From an uncultured Sutterella sp. (GTDB taxonomy: Bacteria > Pseudomonadota > Gammaproteobacteria > Burkholderiales > Burkholderiaceae_F): a stretch of 64,000 nucleotides of DNA. Below the pieces are notes generated by a model. That model was not told the origin of the DNA. It made no database searches and was given only the letters and a program-made list of their open reading frames with translations. The number at the start of each line of letters is the position of its first letter. Position 1 is the stretch's first letter. A program made the translations under genes and the position numbers. The DNA lies in NCBI GenBank assembly GCA_900545335.1, contig UQYP01000002.1, forward strand, positions 1 through 64,000, given 5' to 3'. Shown piece after piece: positions 55,904 through 64,000 of the stretch.

Positions 55904-56662
55904 ATGATTGAAGTGAAAAATTTGCGTAAATCATTCGGCACCCTTGAAGTGATCAAAGGGGTGGATCTTCAGATCAATAAGGGAGATGTCATCTCCATTA
56001 TCGGCCCGAGCGGGTCAGGGAAGACGACCCTTTTGCGTTGCATGAATTTTTTGGAAACGGCTGACGCCGGGGAGATGACTTTTGACGGGAAAACGTACGA
56101 AATGAATCGTATGCACCGTCAGGATATTTTGGCTATCAGAAAGAAAACCGCGTTTGTTTTCCAAAATTACAACCTCTTTTTTAATAAAACAGCGCTTGAA
56201 AATGTGACCGAGGGACTTATTATCGGGCGCGGGGTTGAAAAGGCAAAAGCTGTGGAAATCGGCCGCAGACTTTTAAAGCGTGTGGGGCTTGAAGATCGGG
56301 AAGATTATTACCCGTCTGAACTTTCGGGCGGCCAGCAGCAGCGTGTGGCGATTGCAAGAGCGTTGGCTGCAGAACCTGAAATTATTTATTTTGATGAACC
56401 CACCTCAGCTTTGGATCCGGAACTCACGCAGGGGATTTTAAATTTAATGCGGGAAATGGCCGACGACGGCATGACGATGCTGGTTGTCACGCATGAGATG
56501 AGTTTTGCCCGTGATGTCTCCAATAAAGTTTGGTTTATGGATAAAGGTGTGATGGTGGAGTCCGGTGATGCAAAAGCATTTTTTGCCCACCCGAAAGACC
56601 CCCGTTCACAGGCCTTTTTGCGTTTAGCGAAAGAAGAAGCGGCTAAGCAAGAACACAAATAA
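55904..56662 (+). CDS. amino acid ABC transporter ATP-binding protein
   Basis: 252 aa from MIEVKNLRKSFGTLEVIKGV (ATG 55904 after AGGGGTAATC). Walker A GPSGSGKTTLLRCMNFLE, Q-loop AFVFQNYNLF, signature LSGGQQQRVAIARALA, Walker B IIYFDEPTSALDPELTQG. GlnQ/HisP type, energising the adjacent permease. The gene starts 16 nt after the permease stop. Confidence 0.93.
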   Translation: MIEVKNLRKSFGTLEVIKGVDLQINKGDVISIIGPSGSGKTTLLRCMNFLETADAGEMTFDGKTYEMNRMHRQDILAIRKKTAFVFQNYNLFFNKTALENVTEGLIIGRGVEKAKAVEIGRRLLKRVGLEDREDYYPSELSGGQQQRVAIARALAAEPEIIYFDEPTSALDPELTQGILNLMREMADDGMTMLVVTHEMSFARDVSNKVWFMDKGVMVESGDAKAFFAHPKDPRSQAFLRLAKEEAAKQEHK

Positions 56663-56674
56663 AGGAATGAAACT

Positions 56675-57505
56675 ATGTTGACTCGTCGTATTTTTCAATT
56701 GGCTTTACCCGTGGTGGCTTTGGCAGCCGCAATAAATTTAAGTGCCTGCTCCAAAGAAGAACCGGTTACCCAAAGTTCAGCTTCAGTACAAACAAGCGAC
56801 CTTTTGGATCAGATTCGAAGCAAAGGCAAAATTGTGATTGCGACTGAAGGAACCTGGTCTCCGTGGACCTATCATGATGAAAGCGGGAAACTCACGGGTT
56901 ACGATATCGAAGTGGGTCGCCTGATTGCCAAAAAGTTGGGGGTTGAACCTCAGTTTGTTGAAGGTAAGTGGGATGGTCTGCTTGCAGGGATCTCGGCCGG
57001 TCGTTACGACATCATGATTAACGGCGTTGATATGACGCCCGAGCGCGAAAAAGCCTATCGATTTACGGAACCTTATGCCTATAACCGCACTGTGGTGATG
57101 ACGGCTGAAAATAACGAGACGATCAAAACGATGGCCGATCTCAAAGGAAAGCTCACGGCCAACACCATTTCCAGTACTTATGCGGAAGTGGCTGAAAAGT
57201 ACGGGGCTAAGGTCAATGGCGTTGATGATTTGAATCAGACTTTTGAGCTGCTTTTAAGCGGTCGGATCGACGCAACGCTTAATGCTGAAGTGGTCTTTTA
57301 CGATTACAAAAAAGTGCATCCGACAGCTGCCGTCAAAATCGCCGCAGTGGCTGATGAAACAACCTCTGTGGGGATTCCTTTGAAAAAGGAAGGTACTGAA
57401 AAACTTCAGACTGAACTCAATAAGATTCTCGCAGAGCTGAGAACCTCGGGAGAGCTCAGTCGGCTTTCTGTCCAATTCTTCGGAACCGATATTTCTAAGA
57501 AGTAA
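56675..57505 (+). CDS. amino acid ABC transporter substrate-binding lipoprotein
   Basis: 276 aa. A lipoprotein signal with lipobox LSAC (Cys at about 25) followed by SKEEPVTQ. The type 3 binding-protein domain begins LLDQIRSKGKIVIATEGTWSPWTYHDESGKLTGYDIEVGRLIAKKLGV, as in cystine-binding FliY/TcyK-like proteins. It is anchored in the inner membrane facing the periplasm. Last gene of the operon; terminator at 57519-57544. Confidence 0.92.
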   Translation: MLTRRIFQLALPVVALAAAINLSACSKEEPVTQSSASVQTSDLLDQIRSKGKIVIATEGTWSPWTYHDESGKLTGYDIEVGRLIAKKLGVEPQFVEGKWDGLLAGISAGRYDIMINGVDMTPEREKAYRFTEPYAYNRTVVMTAENNETIKTMADLKGKLTANTISSTYAEVAEKYGAKVNGVDDLNQTFELLLSGRIDATLNAEVVFYDYKKVHPTAAVKIAAVADETTSVGIPLKKEGTEKLQTELNKILAELRTSGELSRLSVQFFGTDISKK

Positions 57506-57518
57506 ATAACCGAAAAGT

Positions 57519-57544
57519 GGGCGCTTTTATCAGGCGCCCTTTTT
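57519..57544 (+). terminator. terminator of the amino acid importer operon
   Basis: GGGCGC / GCGCCC stem, then TTTTT. Confidence 0.85.
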
Positions 57545-57558
57545 CAATGTGAAAGAGT

Positions 57559-58365
57559 ATGACGGTTGCTTTAGAGAAAAAATTAGCCAGCGGTTTTGTT
57601 TTGCCGATGGTGGGCTTAGGCACTTGGGCGATGCGAGGCGCTCAATGTATTGAGTCTGTGCGATCGGCGATTGATTTGGGCTACAGACTCATTGACACGG
57701 CCTCCTTTTACGGCAATGAACGAGAGGTTGGCCGAGCGGTGAGAGAGTCCTGTGTCTGCCGAGATCAGATCGTTATTCAGACAAAGCTTTATCCCGATCA
57801 GTACGAAGAAGCTGAAAAGGCCATTGATTTGGCCCTGCAGAAACTCGATCTGGACTACATCGATATTCTGATGCTGCATCACCCGGCAGACAATGACGTG
57901 AAAGCCTATCGGGCAATTGAAAAGGCGATTGAAAAAGGACAGGTCCGTGCGGCCGGTATTTCGTGTTATTACGTGCGCGAATGCAACCGCTTTTTGCCTC
58001 AAGTTGAAGTCAAACCGATCCTCATTCAAAACGAAATCCATCCTCTGTATCAGGATAGCTCGGTCATCGAGCATATTCAGAGCCTGGGCATACAGGTTCA
58101 GAGCTGGTATCCGTTCGGAGGTCGCGGACACGCAGCCAAACTTTTTGGAGATAAAACACTTTTGGACATTGCCCGCAATCATGGAAAAACTGTCGCTCAG
58201 ATTGTGCTTCGCTGGCATTTAGAGCGAGGTGTGGCTGTGATTCCCGGATCAGTGAGTCCTAAGCACATGAGAGAAAATATTTCGATTTTTGATTTTTCTC
58301 TGCGAGTTGAGGAAATGAGACAGATAGCGACCTTGGATCGTCATGAAAAGCACGATTGGTACTGA
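57559..58365 (+). CDS. aldo/keto reductase
   Basis: A 268-aa NADPH-dependent AKR. VGLGTWAMRG, DLGYRLIDTASFYGNEREVGRAVRES (catalytic Asp and Tyr), QTKLYPDQYE (Lys), DILMLHHPAD (His), and AVIPGSVSPKHMRENI for cofactor binding. It reduces small aldehydes/ketones; the natural substrate is unknown. Monocistronic between the importer operon and the trp attenuator. Confidence 0.9.
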   Translation: MTVALEKKLASGFVLPMVGLGTWAMRGAQCIESVRSAIDLGYRLIDTASFYGNEREVGRAVRESCVCRDQIVIQTKLYPDQYEEAEKAIDLALQKLDLDYIDILMLHHPADNDVKAYRAIEKAIEKGQVRAAGISCYYVRECNRFLPQVEVKPILIQNEIHPLYQDSSVIEHIQSLGIQVQSWYPFGGRGHAAKLFGDKTLLDIARNHGKTVAQIVLRWHLERGVAVIPGSVSPKHMRENISIFDFSLRVEEMRQIATLDRHEKHDWY

Positions 58366-58384
58366 CTTTTAACTAGTGGTCAGT

Positions 58385-58412
58385 TTGAAAAAGAGCATTC
58401 GTGTGCTAAACT
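58385..58412 (+). promoter_or_regulatory. trp promoter
   Basis: TTGAAA (-35, 58385-58390), 16-nt spacer, TAAACT (-10, 58407-58412), 30 nt before the leader peptide. An AACTAGTGGTCAGTT segment just upstream (58371-58385) recalls a TrpR operator half but is too imperfect to call. Confidence 0.6.
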
Positions 58413-58441
58413 CAACCCATTCTTATTGAAGATTTTTAATC

Positions 58442-58489
58442 ATGATCGTTTATTTTCAACCTTCACTTTCTTGGTGGTGGCACTCCTAA
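58442..58489 (+). CDS. trpL: trp operon leader peptide
   Basis: A 15-codon peptide MIVYFQPSLSWWWHS followed by TAA, with three consecutive tryptophan codons (TGG at 58472-58480). It is the ribosome sensor of tryptophan-tRNA supply for the attenuator that follows: stalling at the Trp codons frees the antiterminator. Confidence 0.92.
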   Translation: MIVYFQPSLSWWWHS

Positions 58490-58555
58490 AAGCGGGTGCC
58501 TGAGGTTGTTACGATTTTTCATAAACCCGCCTTAATTGATGCGGGTTTATTTTTA
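58479..58555 (+). promoter_or_regulatory. trp transcription attenuator
   Basis: Pause hairpin: GGCAC (58479-58483) with GTGCC (58496-58500). Antiterminator: GCGGGT (58492-58497) with ACCCGC (58525-58530). Terminator: TAAACCCGC (58522-58530) with GCGGGTTTA (58541-58549), then TTTTT. The three alternatives are mutually exclusive, as in the classical trp attenuator. Confidence 0.9.
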
Positions 58556-58612
58556 ACCTTCTATTTTCATCATATAAGTCCGCTCAATTAAAGCAACATT
58601 GAGGAGCGACTT

Positions 58613-59863
58613 ATGTCTCAATTAAATCCTTTCTTCGGACAGTTCGGCGGTCAATACGTACCTGAAGCGCTTGTGCCGGCATTAAAAGAGCTCGAGGCTG
58701 CATTTTGTGAAGCTCAAAAAGATCCTGTTTTTAAGGCTGAGCTTCATGAACTTTTGACGCAATACGCCGGGCGTCCCACGCCGCTCACCTTGTGCCGAAA
58801 CTTGACACGGGGGACAAAGACCAAAATTTATTTAAAACGCGAAGACTTGCTGCACGGCGGAGCTCACAAAACCAATCAGGTTTTGGGTCAGGCGCTTTTA
58901 GCGCCTCGTATGGGTAAAAAACGCATTATTGCTGAGACGGGAGCGGGGCAGCACGGTGTGGCAACGGCTTTAGCCTGTGCTTTAATGGGCTTTGACTGCA
59001 CGGTCTATATGGGCGCCAAAGACGTTGAAAGACAAAAACCCAACGTTTTCAGAATGGAATTGATGGGAGCAAAGGTCGTGCCTGTGACTGAGGGATCGGA
59101 AACTCTGAAAGAAGCTTGCGAAGCGGCGCTGAATGATTGGATTGAAAATGTTGAAACAACTCATTATCTTTTGGGCACGGCAGCCGGTCCCCATCCTTTC
59201 CCCACGATTGTGCGCGAATTTCAGAAGGTAATTAGTGAAGAGGCGAAAAAGCAGTTCCTCGCAGCAGAAAAAGTGTTGCCCGATGCCGTCATTGCCTGTG
59301 TGGGAGGGGGATCGAACGCAATCGGACTTTTCAATGACTTTATTGAAGAAAAAAGTGTTCGGTTAATCGGGGTGGAACCGGCAGGGTACGGTATTTCAAG
59401 CGGCAAACACGGCTGCGTGTTGCAAACCGGAACCGAAGGGGTCTTTTTCGGCGCCAATGCCTTAAATATGGTCAATGACAAAGGCGAAATTGAAGAGTCC
59501 TACTCCATTGCCGCGGGTCTTGACTTCCCCTCTGTCGGTCCCCAGCACTGCTACCTTCAGTCAATCGGCAGAGCTCAATACGTCGGAGCGACGGACGCCG
59601 AAGCCCTGCAGGCCTTTATGCTCTTAAGTCTTGAAGAAGGTATTATCCCGGCGCTTGAAAGTTCTCACGCATTGGCTTATGCCATTAAATTAGCCAAAAC
59701 CAATCCAGAGCAGGAACAAAAATTCATCGTTAACTTATCGGGCCGAGGCGACAAAGATATTTTCCAAGTGTATGAGCGCTTTGAAAAAGAGGGAATCCTC
59801 ACCGAAGGACACTTAACAAAAGAGTCTTTAGAGAAATTTAATCAGAAGCACGGCCTGCTTTGA
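58613..59863 (+). CDS. trpB: tryptophan synthase beta subunit
   Basis: A 416-aa TrpB1. [34 protein letters not shown], the PLP lysine in [30 protein letters not shown] and the phosphate-binding [11 protein letters not shown]. It makes tryptophan from indole and serine with TrpA. Here it stands alone: a trp attenuator lies in front, but no trpA follows; the next gene is on the other strand. So either trpA is elsewhere or the enzyme salvages indole. Confidence 0.96.
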   Translation: MSQLNPFFGQFGGQYVPEALVPALKELEAAFCEAQKDPVFKAELHELLTQYAGRPTPLTLCRNLTRGTKTKIYLKREDLLHGGAHKTNQVLGQALLAPRMGKKRIIAETGAGQHGVATALACALMGFDCTVYMGAKDVERQKPNVFRMELMGAKVVPVTEGSETLKEACEAALNDWIENVETTHYLLGTAAGPHPFPTIVREFQKVISEEAKKQFLAAEKVLPDAVIACVGGGSNAIGLFNDFIEEKSVRLIGVEPAGYGISSGKHGCVLQTGTEGVFFGANALNMVNDKGEIEESYSIAAGLDFPSVGPQHCYLQSIGRAQYVGATDAEALQAFMLLSLEEGIIPALESSHALAYAIKLAKTNPEQEQKFIVNLSGRGDKDIFQVYERFEKEGILTEGHLTKESLEKFNQKHGLL

Positions 59864-59871
59864 GGAAAAAT

Positions 59872-59904
59872 CTCGGGCAATTCGGATTGAAAGAATTGCC
59901 CGAG
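59872..59904. terminator. hairpin between trpB and the convergent rhodanese gene
   Basis: CTCGGGCAATTC / GAATTGCCCGAG, a perfect 12-bp stem shortly after the trpB stop. T tracts are weak on both strands. Confidence 0.65.
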
Positions 59905-59914
59905 GAAAATTCAG

Positions 59915-60352
59915 CTATTTTTTCGGAGCGTTTTCAAGTTCATAGGGCCATTGAAGAATGCCGTACATGTTGTAGACGTGCTTGTAGCCCGTTTGAACCA
60001 AAATCTTGGAGGCATTTTCAGCCCTAACGCCGGAGCGGCAATGCACAAGGATTTTTTGATTGAAGTCTGGCGCTGCAGTGAGTTTCGCGCCGACTTTAAG
60101 CGTGGGCAGCGGAACATTGACTGAGCCCTTGATGTAACCTTCGGTCAAGCGTTCAATAGGATTACGAACGTCAATGATGACCACTCCTTCTTTAATCATT
60201 TCACGAGCCTGAGCAGGGACCACTTTCTGGTAAGCGGGATTTTCAAATGTCAAAGGAGTCGCCGGTTGCGGCTCAACGGGCTCGAGTGCGAAAGCGGCGC
60301 CTGAGAGCAGCATTGAGCCGATTAAAAGTGAGACGAGGGGAATTTTTCTCAT
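59915..60352 (-). CDS. periplasmic rhodanese-like protein
   Basis: 145 aa with a signal peptide (MRKIPLVSLLIGSMLLSGAAFA). A single rhodanese domain has the active-site loop VHCRSGVRAENASK (Cys in CRSGVR), DVRNPIERLTEGYIKGSVNVPL upstream, and a C-terminal MYGILQWPYELENAPKK. The ATG at 60352 has AAGGAGACC upstream. It may handle sulfane sulfur in the periplasm; the partner is unknown. Confidence 0.88.
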   Translation of the reverse strand: MRKIPLVSLLIGSMLLSGAAFALEPVEPQPATPLTFENPAYQKVVPAQAREMIKEGVVIIDVRNPIERLTEGYIKGSVNVPLPTLKVGAKLTAAPDFNQKILVHCRSGVRAENASKILVQTGYKHVYNMYGILQWPYELENAPKK

Positions 60353-60538
60353 CACGGTCTCCTTAAAATAAGCGTAGACGAAAGACACTATAGCTCAATA
60401 ATGACACAAAAAAACAATAAAACTCTTGTGCAATTTTCAAAGATTCTCCAACTTATCCCGACTGATTTTCGATTTTTGATTGAAACTTGGCTGGAAAGGT
60501 ACTTTCTGTACCAATTCCTGTTTCAGCGTTTGAATAAC

Positions 60539-60586
60539 AAATGGGGTAGAGAGGTTTTCTTAATAGAAACTTTCTCTACCCCATTT
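60539..60586 (-). terminator. dctA terminator
   Basis: AAATGGGGTAGAGA / TCTCTACCCCATTTT, a 14-bp stem with a 20-nt loop, right after the dctA stop on the minus strand. The stretch 60390-60538 otherwise shows only A+T-rich DNA and a short unconvincing reading frame. Confidence 0.75.
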
Positions 60587-60595
60587 TGTTTTAGA

Positions 60596-61948
60596 TTATC
60601 GGTTCTGATAATCGTCAATCGGAATGTACTTCAATTCCTGAGTATCGCGGAAAACCTTGGGTTCAGGCAATTCCGGCATATCGGGAATCGTCGCATCGGA
60701 CTTGCCAAGCACGCTGTGCAGTTTTTTCTCATCAAGCTCTTTGCACCACTTGCCGACCACGATCGTAGCAATGCCGTTACCGATGATGTTGGTCAGAGCA
60801 CGTGCTTCAGACATAAAGCGGTCGATACCCAAAATCAGGGCTAAGCCTGCAACCGGCACATGACCCACGGCAGACAATGTGGCAGCCAGAACAATGAAGC
60901 CAGAGCCCGTGACGCCTGCCGCACCTTTACTCGTTAAAAGCAGCACCGCCAAGAGCGTGAGTTCCTGCATAAGCGTCATTTCCACGTCGCAAGCCTGCGC
61001 GATGAAAACCGAGGCCATCGTGAGGTAAATGGCCGTACCGTCAAGGTTAAAGGAGTAGCCTGTCGGAACCACAAGACCCACAACAGATTTGCTCACACCG
61101 GCTTTTTCAAGCTTATCCATGATCTTGGGCAAGGCCGACTCGGAAGACGAGGTTCCTAAAACGATGAGAAGTTCTTCTTTGATGTAGCAGATATACTTCC
61201 AGACGGAAAATCCTGCATAGCGGCAAATGGCGCCCAGCACCACAAAGATAAAGAGCAGGCACGTAAGGTAGAACGTACCCATCAGTTCAGCCAGAGGCAA
61301 AAGGGAGGCCACGCCGTACTTACCGATCGTAAAGGCCATGGCACCGAATGCACCAATCGGGGCGACCTTCATGATCATATTGACGATTTGGAACAGAATC
61401 TGAGAGCTCTTTTCAATGACATCAAACACTAAGGTACCGCGTCCGCCGAACTTATGCAGAGCAATACCGAAAAGGATCGAGAAAAAGAGAACCTGAAGGA
61501 TATTGCCTTCGGCAAAGGCACTTACCACCGTATTGGGGATGATGTTCATTAAGAATTGGGCCGTGGATTCCATCTTGTCGCCGGAGGTGTAGATGGCAAC
61601 GGAGCCCGCATCAAGGGTCGCCGGGTCGATATGCATGCCGCGCCCCGGGCCAAACGTATTCACAAGCACAAGACCCACGACAAGCGCAATGGTGCTGACG
61701 ACTTCAAAGTAGAGAATCGCCAGGCCGCCCGTTTTGCCCACTTTTTTCATATCTTCCATGCCGGCAATACCAGTGACAACTGTGCAGAAGATCACAGGAG
61801 CGATGATCATTTTGATCAGTTTGATAAAGGCATCGCCGAACGGCTTCATGGAGGCGCCGATATCGGGGTAAAAATAACCCAGCAATACACCGACAATGAT
61901 CGCGCAGATCACCTGGAAGTAGAGAACTTTGTAAATTGGTTTTTTCAT
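60596..61948 (-). CDS. dctA: C4-dicarboxylate transporter DctA
   Basis: A 450-aa DAACS-family symporter: N-terminal [22 protein letters not shown], the serine-rich reentrant loop [47 protein letters not shown] and [47 protein letters not shown]. It takes up fumarate, succinate and malate with protons. Monocistronic with its own terminator. Relevant to anaerobic fumarate-type respiration in the gut, but that link is inference. Confidence 0.94.
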   Translation of the reverse strand: MKKPIYKVLYFQVICAIIVGVLLGYFYPDIGASMKPFGDAFIKLIKMIIAPVIFCTVVTGIAGMEDMKKVGKTGGLAILYFEVVSTIALVVGLVLVNTFGPGRGMHIDPATLDAGSVAIYTSGDKMESTAQFLMNIIPNTVVSAFAEGNILQVLFFSILFGIALHKFGGRGTLVFDVIEKSSQILFQIVNMIMKVAPIGAFGAMAFTIGKYGVASLLPLAELMGTFYLTCLLFIFVVLGAICRYAGFSVWKYICYIKEELLIVLGTSSSESALPKIMDKLEKAGVSKSVVGLVVPTGYSFNLDGTAIYLTMASVFIAQACDVEMTLMQELTLLAVLLLTSKGAAGVTGSGFIVLAATLSAVGHVPVAGLALILGIDRFMSEARALTNIIGNGIATIVVGKWCKELDEKKLHSVLGKSDATIPDMPELPEPKVFRDTQELKYIPIDDYQNR

Positions 61949-62073
61949 ATCCGTCCTTTCTTAAAGGGCGGGTACTTCAATCTCTTTTAATAATGTGTGA
62001 GATCAGAAGCCCACAGGGGTTGTAAAGTAGAACGTCAGATTTTGACGAACGTCTAGGATTGTACGGGTTTTCC

Positions 62074-62697
62074 CTACAACTTTTCAATAAGCAAACCTCC
62101 TGATGTCTTTTGCGTTAAAACATCAATGAGGTTTTTTGATTGTGTCTGCGGCACTGAAAGTGTGAAAGTCGCATCCATTGCGAACTCTTTTTCGAGAATG
62201 CGTGCCTGATGATTTTCAAATTCCCGAAGGGCGATATTAACGAAAGAATGCTCGAGCGTGAGTTTGATGCGATCGCTCGGGACCCGCTCTGTGATGGGAA
62301 GTGTTTCCAAACCCAATTTCACTAAGCCTTGGTAGGCTCGAACAAGGCCTCCTGTTCCCAACAATATTCCGCCGAAGTAGCGGGTGACCACAGCTGCAAT
62401 TTCTCCCACACCGCAGTGCAAAAGAACGGTGAGCATGGGGCGGCCGGCGGTACCTTTGGGTTCACCGTCATCGCTTGCGCCAACCTGTGCGGTGCTGCCG
62501 GGCTCTCCAGCCACATAGGCCCAGCAGTTGTGCGTGGCCTGTGAGTGCTCCTGGCGAACCGCCTCAATAAAAGTTTTGGCTTCTTCAGGCGACGAGACTC
62601 GAGCCATCGTCACGATAAATCGCGAGCGGTGAATGGTCTCTTCGGCACGGTGAATTTGTCCTGCCGCAAGGTCTGGTACGTTATATCGATCAGCCAT
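62074..62697 (-). CDS. YigZ/IMPACT family protein
   Basis: A 207-aa UPF0029 protein: RSRFIVTMARVSSPEEAKTFIEAVRQEHSQATHNCWAYVAG, then ASDDGEPKGTAGRPML and TRYFGGILLGTGGLVRAYQG, followed by a DUF1949-like C-terminal domain. Its role is unclear; related to the eukaryotic translation regulator IMPACT. It follows groEL on the same strand, probably uncoupled by the hairpin at 62713-62744. Confidence 0.88.
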   Translation of the reverse strand: MADRYNVPDLAAGQIHRAEETIHRSRFIVTMARVSSPEEAKTFIEAVRQEHSQATHNCWAYVAGEPGSTAQVGASDDGEPKGTAGRPMLTVLLHCGVGEIAAVVTRYFGGILLGTGGLVRAYQGLVKLGLETLPITERVPSDRIKLTLEHSFVNIALREFENHQARILEKEFAMDATFTLSVPQTQSKNLIDVLTQKTSGGLLIEKL

Positions 62698-62712
62698 GGT
62701 CTGGGTAAGACA

Positions 62713-62744
62713 TGGCCCGGGAAAGAATCAACCTTCTCGGGCCA
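62713..62744 (-). terminator. hairpin after groEL
   Basis: TGGCCCG / CGGGCCA inverted repeat between groEL and the YigZ-family gene; no strong T run, so termination is uncertain. Confidence 0.5.
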
Positions 62745-62776
62745 ATTGTCAGATCATACGGTTAACACCGAATGAA

Positions 62777-64000
62777 TTACATCATCGGCATGCCGTCCAT
62801 GCCGCCCATGGCCGGAGCCACCGGTTGCTTGTCTTCAGGGATGTCACCGATCATGCAGTCGGTGGTGAGGATCAAGCTTGCGACAGAAGCAGCGTTTTGC
62901 AGGGCCGTACGGGTCACCTTGGTCGGATCCAAGACACCCATGGCAACCATGTCACCGTATTGGCTCGTTTGAGCGTTAAAGCCGTAGTTGCCTTCGCCGT
63001 TAGCCACGGCGTTCACCACGACGCTGGGTTCAAGACCGGCGTTACCGACGATTTGACGCATCGGTTCTTCCATAGCGCGCAAGACGATCTTGATACCGGC
63101 GGTTTGTTCTTCGTTGTCACCCTTCAATTGAGCCACAGCCTTTTGAGCGCGAACGAGAGCAACGCCGCCTCCCGGCACCACACCTTCTTCAACAGCAGCG
63201 CGGGTAGCATGCAAGGCGTCGTCCACACGAGCCTTCTTTTCCTTCATTTCAACTTCAGTAGCAGCACCCACCTTGATCAAGGCAACGCCGCCGGCCAACT
63301 TAGCCACACGTTCCTGAAGTTTTTCACGATCGTAGTCGCTCGTCACGCTTTCGATTTGCGTACGGATGTTCTTCACACGAGCTTCAATCATTTCGGGATT
63401 GCCGGAACCATTGATGATCGTGGTGTTTTCTTTGTTGACTTCAACGCGCTTGGCTTGACCCAAGTGTTCAAGCGTAGCCTTATCGAGCGTGAGGCCGATA
63501 TCCTTCGTCACAAGCGTACCGCCCGTGAGGATAGCGATATCTTCGAGCGTAGCCTTGCGGCGATCGCCAAAGCCCGGAGCCTTGACAGCGCAAACCTTGA
63601 GGATACCGCGCAAGCTGTTCACAACGAGCGTAGCAAGGGCTTCACCTTCCAAGTCTTCGCAGATGATCAAGAGCGGACGACCGGCCTTAGCCACTTGTTC
63701 GAGAATCGGGAGCAAGTCGCGGATGTTGCTAATCTTTTGATCGTGTACGAGGATGTACGGGTTTTCAAGCACAGCCACTTGCTTGTCGGGATTTGTGATG
63801 AAGTAAGGAGAGAGGTAGCCGCGGTCAAACTGCATACCTTCAACCACATCCAATTCGTTCTTCAGGGACTTGCCGTCTTCAACGGTGATCACACCTTCCT
63901 TACCGACCTTTTCCATGGCTTCGGCGATGATTTCACCGATTTCGGTATCGCTGTTGGCGGAGATAGAACCGACCTGAGCGATTTCCTTGGTGGTCGTCAC
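62777..64000 (-). CDS. groEL: chaperonin GroEL, C-terminal part (gene runs past the window end)
   Basis: The last ~407 residues of the 60-kDa chaperonin. [61 protein letters not shown] and the Gly-Met tail GGMDGMPMM are diagnostic. The apical and C-terminal equatorial regions are covered; the N-terminal ~140 residues lie beyond position 64000. Strong codon bias fits a highly expressed gene. Confidence 0.96.
   Translation of the reverse strand: MTTTKEIAQVGSISANSDTEIGEIIAEAMEKVGKEGVITVEDGKSLKNELDVVEGMQFDRGYLSPYFITNPDKQVAVLENPYILVHDQKISNIRDLLPILEQVAKAGRPLLIICEDLEGEALATLVVNSLRGILKVCAVKAPGFGDRRKATLEDIAILTGGTLVTKDIGLTLDKATLEHLGQAKRVEVNKENTTIINGSGNPEMIEARVKNIRTQIESVTSDYDREKLQERVAKLAGGVALIKVGAATEVEMKEKKARVDDALHATRAAVEEGVVPGGGVALVRAQKAVAQLKGDNEEQTAGIKIVLRAMEEPMRQIVGNAGLEPSVVVNAVANGEGNYGFNAQTSQYGDMVAMGVLDPTKVTRTALQNAASVASLILTTDCMIGDIPEDKQPVAPAMGGMDGMPMM

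Noticed and set aside
58370..58385. Possible TrpR operator upstream of the trp promoter.
   Set aside because: Only half of the palindrome resembles the known operator; attenuation alone already explains tryptophan control.
60401..60600. Short plus-strand reading frame starting MTQKNNKTLVQFSKILQLIP, recalling the N-terminus of some IS4-type transposases.
   Set aside because: It soon runs into the dctA terminator and the antisense of dctA; no ribosome binding site and no catalytic residues. At most a remnant.

Overview
The window reads as a chromosomal segment of a host-associated betaproteobacterium, most likely of the family Sutterellaceae (Parasutterella/Sutterella type, order Burkholderiales). 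This rests on the betaproteobacterial 5S rRNA, lptFG, the Z-type TyrRS, the order ribH-nusB-thiL-pgpA-cinA, two very large autotransporters (one with the extended signal peptide typical of Beta/Gammaproteobacteria), and moderate G+C. The species is an inference.

Layout. 1-630: the 3' end of a 23S rRNA gene, 5S rRNA and terminator. 741-2991: lptF-lptG (LPS export). 3183-5987: autotransporter 1. 6058-9906: an ABC importer (ATPase, double permease, periplasmic binding protein). 10081-11474: a DUF4143 ATPase/nuclease gene between two near-identical hairpin repeats. 11475-17021: a double-length UvrA. 17179-26282: nitroreductase, carbamate kinase, M20 amidohydrolase, ribosome hibernation factor, an Arg/Asp-rich disordered protein, an M61 peptidase with PDZ domain, a patatin-like protein and a Pit phosphate transporter with a PhoU-like tail. 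26763-28620: rplM-rpsI and an EamA transporter. 28833-35185: autotransporter 2, separated from its apparent upstream control region by an IS110/IS1111-type element. 35332-40780: erpA, anmK, an M23 peptidase, tyrS, dtd and a PEBP-family gene. 41078-49968: nrdR-ribD-ribE-OYE, then ribH-nusB-thiL-pgpA-cinA, with two more DUF4143 ATPase genes between the halves. 49990-57505: CorC-type protein, a pRiA4b ORF-3 family protein, a frameshifted cupin beside a LysR gene, pyrF and a polar amino acid ABC importer. 57559-64000: aldo/keto reductase, a trp attenuator with its leader peptide in front of a lone trpB, a rhodanese, DctA, a YigZ-family protein and the C-terminal part of groEL.

Three features stand out. 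(1) Both autotransporters have a perfect FNR-type box (TTGAT-N4-ATCAA) followed by a run of eight G and CACA, which suggests oxygen-responsive, slippage-prone (phase-variable) surface protein expression. (2) The IS110/IS1111 element sits directly against the second G8 run. Its long downstream non-coding end holds two large stem-loops, as expected for a bridge RNA, and one loop contains a run of nine G in the sense strand, so it may have been guided to the G tract. (3) Three DUF4143 ATPase-wHTH-nuclease genes each carry their own palindromes. One is bracketed by a 57-bp hairpin repeat (51/57 identical) that includes a compensatory base-pair change, which suggests a small mobile or self-recognising unit.

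All calls were made by reading the sequence and translations. No database search, folding program or composition calculation was run.
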